DNA of 64,000 bases. Source: Melitaea cinxia (taxonomy: Eukaryota; Arthropoda; Insecta; Lepidoptera; Nymphalidae). Under the pieces are notes generated by a model. The model did no database searches. It was not told the DNA's origin and worked only from the letters and a program-made list of their open reading frames with translations. Shown one piece after another: positions 43,600 through 52,169 of this stretch. Location: positions 4,859,177 through 4,923,176 of the forward strand of contig NC_059398.1 of assembly GCF_905220565.1 (NCBI RefSeq), written 5' to 3'. The position numbers were made by a program, and so were the translations under genes. The stretch's first letter is position 1. The number at the start of each line of letters is the position of its first letter.

Positions 43600-43985
43600 G
43601 CACATAAAGATGGTTACATAATAATAACCATCACATTACATAATAATAATTTATATTTGTACGCTTTACAGGAAATATCAATCTCCTCCTTGATTGTGGG
43701 TATTTCCAAGTATCTGTGTATAATACATTTATAGATCAACAGTTTGTTTTCTAAGCTGAGTGAGGACTGTCTTCCAATTAGCCAGTACAGGTTTTGTAGC
43801 TTAAAGTTTGCCTGATCTCTTTTGGCCTTTAGTGGTCCTTCCAGGTAAGCCTCTTGGCAAGGTGCATCCCTAGGTATTTGACTGTAGTATTCTGAGGTAG
43901 GACAGTTCGATCAAGTGTCACTGGTGGACAGTCACCTCTTTTTAATGTAAAAGTAAGTGGGTAGATTTTTTGTAGAAGGAGGAGG
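43600..43985 (-). pseudogene. Jockey reverse transcriptase C-terminal relic with internal deletion
   Basis: On the minus strand it reads CPPVTLDRTVLPQNTTVKYL, LGMHLAKRLTWKDH, a 2-base deletion, KRDQANFKLQNLYWLIGRQS, SLENKLLIYK, and then jumps to IIHRYLEIPTIKEEI. In jockey proteins some 45 residues lie between YK(A)I and the HRDL.IPTV.EEI motif (from memory), so an internal deletion is inferred. The 3' side has TTATTATTATG repeats. Confidence 0.65.
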
Positions 43986-44573
43986 AGGAGTGATATGAGC
44001 AAAACTTCTAAGTAAATAAGTTCTAACTAAGTAGCTTATTTAGGCCTTCACTATTTTTATTTGTCTACTATGAGCATTGTAAGATGTAAATCATTTATAT
44101 CCATCATAATTAATATTACATATATATAACTAGGTACCCGTTTAAAATAAATAATAATAAGTAATATAACCATAATGTTAAAATAACTTACAAGAGTAAA
44201 ATTAAAAATATACGTTAATTAATAGTTACAAATTGTTTTTTTTTTTTTTTAATATTCCCACTGATTTATCTAAAACAAATGATTTTAGTCAGATAGGGGG
44301 CACTTTAGGAACACCTTGGTACCAGTTCCATGTGTATTGGTTGAGGCCCATACATTTTTGCCCGTTTCCTGACTGAAAACGCTTAAATCAATTTTTTGCT
44401 ACTCTTACTGACACTGCTTTAGGTCCGTCAATAATCGTCACAATTTTTTTTTCGCAGCTCGTGTCGCATTTTTCCCTTTTTAAAGTAAAATTTTAAAATT
44501 AAACTAATTTTTTCGTTGGATATACCAATTTTGGCAGACAGAAAAACAAATTAAAAGTGGCGGGAAACTATTT
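43986..44573. other. No feature seen
   Basis: AT-rich DNA with a T-run at 44238-44251. No gene is supported. Confidence 0.4.
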
Positions 44574-44614
44574 TTAACCGCCATCAAAAAAGGAGGAAGT
44601 TACTCAATTCGACC

Positions 44615-44669
<55 letters not shown>

Positions 44670-45056
44670 ATCTATATATGTTCGGGGATAACTCCGTCAT
44701 TTATGAACCGATTTTGAATTCTTTTTTTGTTGGAAAGGAGATATCCCTAGTTTGGTACCATGATAAGGAAACTAGGATCTGATGATGGAATCCCAGAGAA
44801 ATCGAGGGAAACTCTCGAAAATCCGCATAACTTTTACTGGGTGTACCGATTTTGATGATTTTCAAATTAATCAAAAGCTGATTTATCATGTGGTCACATT
44901 TAAATTTCATCGAGATCTGATTACAGCTTTTGGAGTAATCTTTGATAATGCGTAAAGTAAGTAAAATTTACTTGACAATTTTTTCGTCTACCTACGTTGT
45001 ATTACTTATCGATATAATTGAAGTCGGTTTTTCTTCGTTTGCCTGCAAAAACAATT
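44574..45056 (+). mobile_element. AACCGACTTC element, copy 2
   Basis: The left end is diverged (AACCGCCATCAAAAAAGGAG). An AT run at 44617-44666 follows 'ACTCAATTCGACCGTA', then 'TTTATGAACCGATTTTGAAT', 'GATGATGGAATCCCAGAG' and 'AGAAATCGAGGGAAACTC'. The right end is GAAGTCGGTTTTTCTTCG near 45020. No protein is coded. Confidence 0.65.
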
Positions 45057-45755
45057 ATTTACTTTTTAATTTCATTTTGAAAATATCTCATTTTAATGGT
45101 ATTAAAACCAGCTACAATCGAAAATATTTCATTGCAACTTTTTACTAGAAAATACGAAAAGACCTTTTCCCTAAATTTATTGTTTATTTTTTGTATTAAT
45201 TTATTATTTATTATAAACTAACAATCTTTAGTTTCATTGAGATATAAAAATTATACGGACGAGGACGCCTATGAGAAGTCAGCCGGAAAATTCCAAAATA
45301 AATCAAATTTTTTATTAACCTGTTATATTTTTATGGGGCGGCAAATTTTACTGGGCCCCCCGGGGCGCTTAATACTAAAATACGTCACTTCTTCTCAAAA
45401 TTCATTTTAAAGTTGGACATGACATATGAGAACATATTTTTACAATATTTTGCGTCTTTTTTTCATATAAGATGATCATTGTTTTATATTCTTTTTAGGG
45501 GTGAATTGTTTCTACACATTCACCACCTTAATTGAATGACCGTTGTCCAGCGTTGCCAAAATTTTTTAACGAAAAAAAACATATACAATATTTTAAGAAA
45601 TACTAAAATAATAAATAATAATATATGTAAACAGGAATAAAATAATATTTTATTCGTACATTATAATCGTTTTACCAATAATCATATAACATAAAGTCAC
45701 ATAGACATGATAGGGTACATTTAAAAATATATGCCCGGAACGATCGCCATACGAC
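45057..45755. other. No gene seen
   Basis: AT-rich DNA. A short GC block GGGCCCCCCGGGGCGC lies at 45353-45368. An AATAAA signal for the minus-strand candidate gene is at 45758-45763. Confidence 0.4.
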
Positions 45756-45795
45756 AATTTTATTCTATTTATATTTACAATAAATAAATACACAA

Positions 45796-46304
45796 TTACT
45801 TAAATAAAATTCTTAGTATCTCTCTCGTAAGTATTTCACAAATATCATCCAGTACAGGGTTCTCTGTTCTGAAAATACAGTAGGTAAGATTATTATAGAT
45901 TGATAGAAATACGAGCGCTATCCGCGTAGGATTGGCCTCCAGCTGTTTATCGAATTTGAGTGATACTACAGAAATAAATGTAAAAATAAACTTTATATCA
46001 ATATTAAATTTACAGAACAAGTCAATAAAACAATAGGAAATATATTGAATATAGCTTGCAATAAAAATCGACGTCAGTCACCTGCTAGATCAGAACATGG
46101 CTGCCCACGCATGACAAATGAAAATAAATTTGACCACGTCGCTGCCAGAGAAATTGAATACATTAAATTTTTCAGTGATACAGATGTATATTGAACAATA
46201 TGTGGGTTACAAGAGAAGGCCGTCGGTGACAGGTTGCGCGCATGTAGGTGCTGTCTCCGCGCGATACCGATCAGCATACACTCTACTACTTGTCTATGTG
46301 TCAT
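45796..46304 (-). CDS. Candidate 3' end of a two-exon host gene, unrecognised
   Basis: Two minus-strand frames can be spliced without losing frame. The upstream exon (46304-46082) ends CSDLA plus one base at GATCTAGCAG|GTGACT, a good donor. A 116-base intron (46081-45966) ends in a pyrimidine-rich TTTACATTTATTTCTGTAG acceptor. The downstream exon (45965-45796) continues SLKFDKQLEANPTRIALVF and ends with LTREILRILFK and TAA. An AATAAA signal follows about 33 bases after the stop. The product would be at least 130 residues. No domain is recognised. The 5' end is unclear: the upstream frame closes at a TAG near 46330, and another minus frame (MIDKALNVVLEQEPSQLQ, 46352-46299) overlaps. This could be a real terminal exon pair, a pseudogene, or chance. 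Confidence 0.35.
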
Positions 46305-46434
46305 TTTGTAATTGTGATGGCTCCTGTTCTAACACTACATTAAGAGCTTTATCTATCATAATGACAAGTATATGAAACTGTAATATTTAATTATACACTG
46401 TTAACATTTGAATAATATGATATGACAACGGCTC

Positions 46435-46642
46435 TGGTGATGGTGTAATGATGCATGAACCTAAACGCCGACGGTTTGCGGGTTCGATTCCCATTTGGGA
46501 TGGATATTTGTATTTGTACAATTATTTCTTTTCTGTTTGGATGTTTCTCCTTGTGGGTCTCCCCAACGTGTCTCGGAGAGCTCGTTAAGCTGTCCGTACC
46601 GGTTGTTATCGTAAATACCTGATAGTAATCGTTAATCATCAC
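46435..46642 (+). mobile_element. tRNA-headed SINE
   Basis: GGTGTAATGATGCATGAACC resembles an A box and GCGGGTTCGATTCCC (46478-46492) is a B box. The body has 'TTGTGGGTCTCCCCAACGTG' and 'TCTCGGAGAGCTCGTTAAGC', as in the SINE at 27128. Confidence 0.65.
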
Positions 46643-46644
46643 TA

Positions 46645-47115
46645 CAATGTATAAAACAAAGTCGCTTTCTCTGTCCCTGCACATGTATGTACGCTTAAAT
46701 CTTTAAAACTACGCAACGGATTTTGATGCGGTTCTATTTAATAGATAGATTGATTCAAGAAGAAGGTTTATATGTATAATAACATCCATTAAATAGTGGA
46801 GAAATACTGTTATTTTTGAGTTTTCTAATGTTATGTCGTAAATAATTATTATTTTTTTTCGCTTAAATTGCAAACGCAGGCTGAACCCTACGAGATTTAT
46901 CAAAATAATGTACTAAGTATTGTACACATTGAAAAGGTCTACAGAAAACGTTTGCGGCGGTTCCGGCCGGCTTTTACTCTAAGTTAACGCGTGTGGGCCA
47001 CGGGCAGTAATGAATAAATCAAAACTACTGGATCGATTATAATCATTTTTTCAGTGAATGGCATAGGCTATAATTATATTTTATACCCGTGCGAAGCCGG
47101 AGCGGGTCACTAGTA
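46645..47115 (+). mobile_element. Helitron-like repeat (AAAGTCGCTT type)
   Basis: It begins 'TAAAACAAAGTCGCTTTCTC', has 'ACTACGCAACGGATTTTGAT', 'TTTCTAATGTTATGTCG' and 'CAGTGAATGGCATAGGC', and ends 'GCGAAGCCGGAGCGGGTCAC' TAGTA. A CTAGT-type end would fit Helitron 3' termini, inferred. Confidence 0.55.
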
Positions 47116-47139
47116 TACTTATATATCTACTAATCTGCA

Positions 47140-47245
47140 GTGGAGCAGAATGATGGATTAAGCTCCAACCCTTTTCCAATATGGAGAAAGAGGCTTATGC
47201 CCAACAGTGGGGTGTTTCAAGCTGAATCGTGATGATATAATATTA
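47140..47245 (+). mobile_element. SINE 3' part
   Basis: 'GAGCAGAATGATGGATTAAG' and 'GGAGAAAGAGGCTTATGCCC' with CAACAGTGGGG are the tail of the tRNA-headed SINE family. GATGAT repeats end it. Confidence 0.6.
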
Positions 47246-47920
47246 GTAAATATACAATGTAAATTTATGTATGGTAAAGATACCACTTTTTTATAAACAT
47301 TCTTCGAGATATTTCACCATTTATTTTTATATATAAGCAACAAACGCATAGTTATCGTTTCTGTAACCGAATATAATTATTCGCAAATCTAGTATCTACC
47401 GTTTAATGCCAATGTCAAAAGTAAAAGCAAATACATTAGCTTTTAAATTTCGTAATTTCCTCAAGGAGGAAACACACAAAATTTTGCCATCTGCAATTAA
47501 ACTAATAATAATAACAACTAACAATTTTATAACGCTATGCAGAATTTTGAGGCAATATTTATATAATGGACTCATTTACCTTTTTGTATTAAAAAAACCG
47601 CCACAACCGTTCTTTGTTGGTATTTCTAAACACAAAATTTTTATAACAATAGACAACGAATGTTAAGGATCACGGGGATTGAAAGCACCGAACAAATATA
47701 CTCTGGTGAAAATTCCAACTAAAAAAACGATGATTTCTATGGGAAGTTCTTGTAAAGTATTTTGTGTTTGAAGCAGGGATTCCAAAATTTTCATACAATT
47801 TTTCTCTGTTTTTATTTGGGCTATCTGGATTCTAGATAGATCTATTTTTATTTGGAATTTTCAGGAGGGTAAATTAAAGAAAAAATATTTTTAATGTTAC
47901 TTTACTGTATTATCTAATAT
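47246..47920. other. No feature seen
   Basis: An 86-codon frame (47406-47666) shows no motif; the rest is AT-rich. Confidence 0.4.
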
Positions 47921-47921
47921 A

Positions 47922-48118
47922 TATAAATCTCGTGTCACAATGTTTGTCCTCAATGGACTCCTAAACTACTTAACCGATTTTAGTCAAATTTGCACACCGT
48001 GTGCAGTTTGATCCAACTTACAAGGTAGGATATATTTTATTTTGATATATTATGTTATTATTATATTTCAGAAAAAAATAAGGTGATACGAAGTTCGCCA
48101 GGTCAGCTAGTTATTTTA
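47922..48118 (-). mobile_element. Helitron-like repeat, complete short copy
   Basis: It begins TCTAATATATATAAATCTCG then TGTCACAATGTTTGTC and ends CGAAGTTCGCCAGGTCAGCTAGT. TC at the start and CTAGT at the end without terminal inverted repeats fit Helitron/Helentron ends (known of the superfamily; assignment inferred). It shows the uninterrupted form of the element split at 8408-9295. Confidence 0.6.
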
Positions 48119-48315
48119 TATGTAGATAGTTGTGACCCGCGGTTTCACCCACGTTTTTGATGAAAATATATAGCTATAATAGCTTATAGCATCCCTCTGT
48201 AAATGGGCTATGTAACGTAAAAAGAACTTTTCAATTCGAACCAGCATTTCTTGAGATTAGCGCGCTTACACAAACAAACAAACTTTTCAGCTTTGTAATG
48301 CTACTAGCATACTTC
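48119..48315. mobile_element. Helitron-like repeat, diverged
   Basis: 'GATAGTTGTGACCCGCGG' with TTTCACCCACG, 'TCTTGAGATTAGCGCGC' and ACAAACAAACAAAC are in the order seen at 18716-18940. Confidence 0.45.
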
Positions 48316-50005
48316 GGTTTTGTTAAAAAAATTCTTTCCTTGATAATATAATATTAATAATAAAACGTTTATTTCAGAACAGGTCCATACAAGGAAAAAA
48401 TAATATATAAAATAATTAGTGTAGAAAAATGAAAACCAGGAATAAACATTATAAAAAATCACAACATAAGAAAACGAAATCAAAATACATACATATAATA
48501 CATACTAATTTAATTATAGTTTGAATATTAATAATAAGGAATTTCTATGTCAAACAATCAATTTAAATAGCTAATTAAATAATAATAATAAAAAAAAACA
48601 ATATGTTAAAATTAATAAATTATTCAAAGCATAGTACAACGTTAAAATAAATAAAATCAGTTTTGCCCTATTACTAAGCACATCAACCTATATTGGATCG
48701 GGCAGTCTGTGATTGAAGCGTGGGCTCTCTCTTAATCGTCTTAATGAAAAGACAACTTTTTTCGAATTAATTTCAGCAAACATAAGATACGCCAACCAAC
48801 ATGGAGGCAGCCGCAGCAGCATGCTAAATATGTTGTTATACTGAACAGTTGAGTGGTTATTAGACTAACCAAAAATAAAAGAAACTAACAAAAAAGGTGT
48901 AAATATATAAAGTAGTTTTGGACAATAAGAAAAGATTTTCCTCAATGTTTTACAAATTTTCTTGCAACTAATAATCTTAGTTATACTTTTAGTGCGATTC
49001 AATCTCTGCAAATGAACAAATCTCTCCTCTTTATAATATCAGCACGTTTCGTATGTAAACACAATGTCCTTACTAAAATTAATAGTATTAGAGATCTATA
49101 GCGTCCTATTTGCGTCTGTAAGCATTAGAGTATAAAAGTGCCCGTAATGTGACCTATTTAGCGAACATATTAAACAAACAGGTATTAGTTTAGAATGCGC
49201 TCGTCGTAAGTGAGTCATATAAATTTCCAGGTACGCGTGGCCGACCTGAAATTTATTAGTAAGCCTTAACACGAATAAAATAAAGACTATTCTACGATTA
49301 TAATGATATTTCTAGCTGCGGACGAGCGTCAAAGAACTTAAGCGTTTTTCCGAAGCAATTACCTACAGTTCGGTGAGCTCAATAAATTGATTTATTTCAT
49401 TCTCCATGAATCATTCCTTAGATATTTATGGGATAGGTTTATGTAACTTTTATCAATAGCTGCAGACGTGGCTTCCTAAACCCTAGTTCAGTTTCAATCG
49501 ATAAAATATATATTAGATTTGTAACCTCAAGCATCTTATATACAAAAAGGTTACAAAATGATGAAATATAATTAAACAAATATTTTGTAATATATCATAT
49601 AAGCTGTATGACGTTAGGTATTGTTGTTTAAATAATCGAATGGGATTTAAGGCATAGAAGACATCTCTTTATTAATAAGGATTACTGTGACAATTCTCCT
49701 TCCTTATTGTCTACTAGGAATGCGAACTCTTTGGTGACAAAATTTGCATTGCCAAGCCAGGTGGTTCTGGCAGGCCGTTGGTAGTAGCTGTTGGAAATAA
49801 AAATAATATTCATATAAAAATGAAATAAAACCACTATGTTTGGTAAACTTAATTAGACGACAAATTAATTAAAGGGCTGAAATAAGATAGTACAGAAGAG
49901 ATTTAAAGATGACCAATTTCATTTAGTTAAGGTTTTATTAAAAGTTTTACACAGTCCATTAATTTTTTAATGTTTTTGTTTGTACTAATATGAGTATTAA
50001 ACTGT
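48316..50005. other. Mostly nothing recognised; possible LINE tail at the left
   Basis: ATTAATAATAAAACGTTTATTTC near 48350-48372 looks like an inverted LINE tail (simple repeat next to a reversed polyadenylation signal). The remaining 1.6 kb shows no supported feature. Confidence 0.35.
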
Positions 50006-50282
50006 TTTTTTTAAACATCTAGGCTGTCAAAGAAACGTACGTCTCACCTGATGGTAAGCGATTACCGTAGCATATAGACACCTGCAACATCAGAAGCATC
50101 GCAAGCTCGTTGCCGACCCTAACCAGGAGCTCTGTTCACCTTACTCATCACAGGAACATAACACTGTTTGAAAGCAGTATTATAGCTAACAATCATCGTT
50201 TGTAAGGTCGAGGTACTTGCCCAGTCGGGCTGCTCCAGATTTGAGCAGGATATTTCCTACTGTGCCCTACCTCAGTTAAAAG
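50006..50282 (-). mobile_element. SINE-like tail family (inverted)
   Basis: A T-run is followed by 'CTCACCTGATGGTAAGCGAT', 'CAACATCAGAAGCATCGCAA', 'AGTCGGGCTGCTCCAGATTT' and 'GAGCAGGATATTTCCTACTG'. It is the reverse complement of the copy at 22185. Confidence 0.7.
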
Positions 50283-50521
50283 TATAAAGTTAGTATTATT
50301 TTAAACTTTAATAAGCTAGTCTCAAAAAGAAAATATTTGATACAAATGCAACAGTTGTAATGTTAAAGCAAGTATTCAAAGGAATACGATATACGATTAT
50401 TATTTGCATATCATAATCCTAGTTTACATGTCTACAAATATCAATGCGTAATCAAAGAGATACATAATAATTAATGTTTTTGACACGACTCTTTATTAAA
50501 ATATTAGGTACGTCGTTTTTT

Positions 50522-51275
50522 TAACCGACTTCCAAAAAAGGAGCAGGTTCTCAATTCGACTGTATTTTTTTTTATTTTATGTATGTTACATCAGAACTTT
50601 TGACCGTGTGGACCGATTTCGACAAATGTTTTTTTAATCGAAAGGTGGTGTGTGCCAATTGGTCCCATTTAAATTTATTTGAGATCTAACAACTACTTTT
50701 CGAGTTATATCTCATAATGCGTTTTTACTTGACGCTTTTTTCGTCGACCTACGTTGTATTATACCGAATAACTTTCTACTGGATGTACCGATTTCGATAA
50801 TTCTTTTTTTGTTGGAAAGGAGATATATCTAGTTTAGTACCACGATAAGAAAACCAGGATCTGATGATGGGATCCCAGAGAAATCGAGGGAAACTCTTGA
50901 AAATCCGCAATAACTTTTTACTGGGTGTACCGATTTTGATAATTCTTTTTTTGTTGGAAAGAAGATATCCCTAGTTTAGTACCATGATAAGGAAACCAGG
51001 ATCTGATGATGGGATCCCAGAGAAATCGAGGGAAACTCTTGAAAATCTGCAATAACTTTTTACTGGGTGTACCGATTTTGATAATTTTTAATTTAATCGA
51101 AAGCTGATGTTTGTCATGTGGTCACATAGAAATTTTATTGAGATCTGATCACTACTTTTTGAGTAATCTTTGATAACGCGTAGTTACTTGACTATTTTTT
51201 CGTCGATCTACGTTGTATTACTCGTCGATGTAAATGAAGTCGGTTTTTTTTTCGTTTGCGAGCAAACACAATTAT
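50522..51275 (+). mobile_element. AACCGACTTC element, copy 3 with 142-bp tandem repeats
   Basis: It starts AACCGACTTCCAAAAAAGGA and ends GAAGTCGGTT plus GTTTGCGAGCAAACACAATT. Inside, the unit beginning ACCGATTT(T/C)GATAATT and containing TCTGATGATGGGATCCCAGA starts at 50787 and again at 50929, and a partial unit begins at 51071. The period is 142 bases. Confidence 0.75.
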
Positions 51276-51780
51276 TCTAAACACAAATATTATTATAAAC
51301 ACAAATATTAATATTTATTATATACTATAAGTAGAATCAACTGACACAAAAAAAAAATTGAAGTAAGTAGTATACTTCAAAGGATTTTAATATTGTTTTA
51401 ATACGAAGCACTTTATCGTAATAGGTATACACCTGACTGACACCTGGATTACCCCCACTTACCGAATTATCCATTATTAACAACAGACCCTGTATACTTA
51501 CTATAGTCTGTGTTTTCTTTAACAAACTAGTACGGAGTATGTCTCTTGCTCATTTCCGACATTGACAGAGTGAGATGGGTCATGGTTAGGGGTAGGGCCA
51601 ACGCCTTTGTTCTTGTTTTGAAATTGTAAAGGCCCGTTCATATTGAATACCTCTAAAATTTACTGTAGAGAAAAGAAAATTATTTTTATATATAAATAAT
51701 TTCATAAATAAATAACAATCAAACAATATTGGATATATATGGAACTTGTAAATAAAATAATTATTATAATTCTTGTCATC
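51276..51780. other. Possible minus-strand exon, otherwise nothing
   Basis: On the minus strand TTTTCTTTTCTCTACAG (about 51679-51663) is a strong acceptor-like sequence, followed by an open stretch including MNGPLQFQNKNKGVGP and VGNEQETYS to a stop near 51528. It could be a second exon of the small frame at 51781-51903 if GAAG|GTAGTG there is used as donor, but the joined frames do not agree in an obvious way. Confidence 0.25.
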
Positions 51781-51903
51781 TTAAAATCTATCGTCATCAC
51801 TACCTTCTGATGAACTTTCTGCAGAAACGTGAATAATAAACTGCTCTAACGAATTTTCTACATAATTGTCGACTTCGTAAATTTTTGTTTCAATCTTGCT
51901 CAT
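51781..51903 (-). CDS. Hypothetical 40-residue acidic protein or first exon
   Basis: ATG at 51903 opens MSKIETKIYEVDNYVEN and the frame ends ESSSEGSDDDRF at TAA (51781-51783). The acidic Ser/Asp C-terminus looks protein-like rather than random, and an AG|GTAGTG donor lies in the last third. The LTR retrotransposon inserted within four bases of this ATG, so any promoter on the far side (beyond 56757) is now separated from it by 4.8 kb. No family is recognised. Confidence 0.3.
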   Translation of the reverse strand: MSKIETKIYEVDNYVENSLEQFIIHVSAESSSEGSDDDRF

Positions 51904-51906
51904 CAC
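51902..51906. repeat. Target-site duplication of the LTR element (left)
   Basis: ATCAC recurs at 56752-56756 directly after the right LTR. Five bases is the usual duplication length for Ty3/gypsy integrases. The match shows that the inserted DNA starts at 51907, not at the LTR. Confidence 0.8.
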
Positions 51907-51952
51907 TGTAATGTTCTTGGTATTTATTTAATTAATAAATACCAAGAACATT
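51907..51952. repeat. Inverted LTR terminus forming a perfect palindrome
   Basis: Arms 51910-51928 and 51934-51952 are exact reverse complements (AATGTTCTTGGTATTTATT against AATAAATACCAAGAACATT) around TAATT. The left 22 bases, beginning TGTAATGTTCTTGG, are the reverse complement of the LTR's own last bases (CCAAGAACATTACA). So the inserted DNA has a U5-type end on both sides. Confidence 0.85.
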
Positions 51953-51963
51953 TGTAAGGGAGG

Positions 51964-52127
51964 TGTTAGGTAGTCATTGTCTATGGTTTTGATTTATGGT
52001 TAATTAAAAAAGAAATAAAGATTTCCTTCCCTTCCGTCTATGGCTTCAACTACAGTGAACACGTCTTTCATTAAACCCTTTCCTATATTAGATATTTATT
52101 TAATTAATAAATACCAAGAACATTACA
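51964..52127 (+). repeat. Left LTR, 164 bp
   Basis: It begins TGTTAGGTAGTCATTG and ends ACCAAGAACATTACA, giving TGT...ACA termini. It contains AGAAATAAAGATTT with a polyadenylation-like AATAAA. No mismatch to the right LTR was seen. The upstream 12 bases (TTGTAAGGGAGG) copy the PPT region of the right side. Confidence 0.85.
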
Positions 52128-52141
52128 TGGTGTCAGAAGTG
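52128..52141 (+). other. Primer-binding site, tRNA-Leu type
   Basis: TGGTGTCAGAAGTG immediately follows the LTR. It complements the 3' end (including CCA) of tRNA-Leu, which in animals ends ...CACTTCTGACACCA or close to it (known; exact host tRNA not available here). Confidence 0.65.
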
Positions 52142-52169
52142 AACGTAAACAAGTGGACGAATATTAAAA

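Noticed and set aside
51953..52127. LTR starting at 51953 (TGTAAGGG), 175 bp
   Set aside because: This is the longest shared block, but its first 11 bases contain the PPT; the true LTR starts at TGTTAGG after AAGGGAGG. The earlier start would also leave no PPT before the right LTR.
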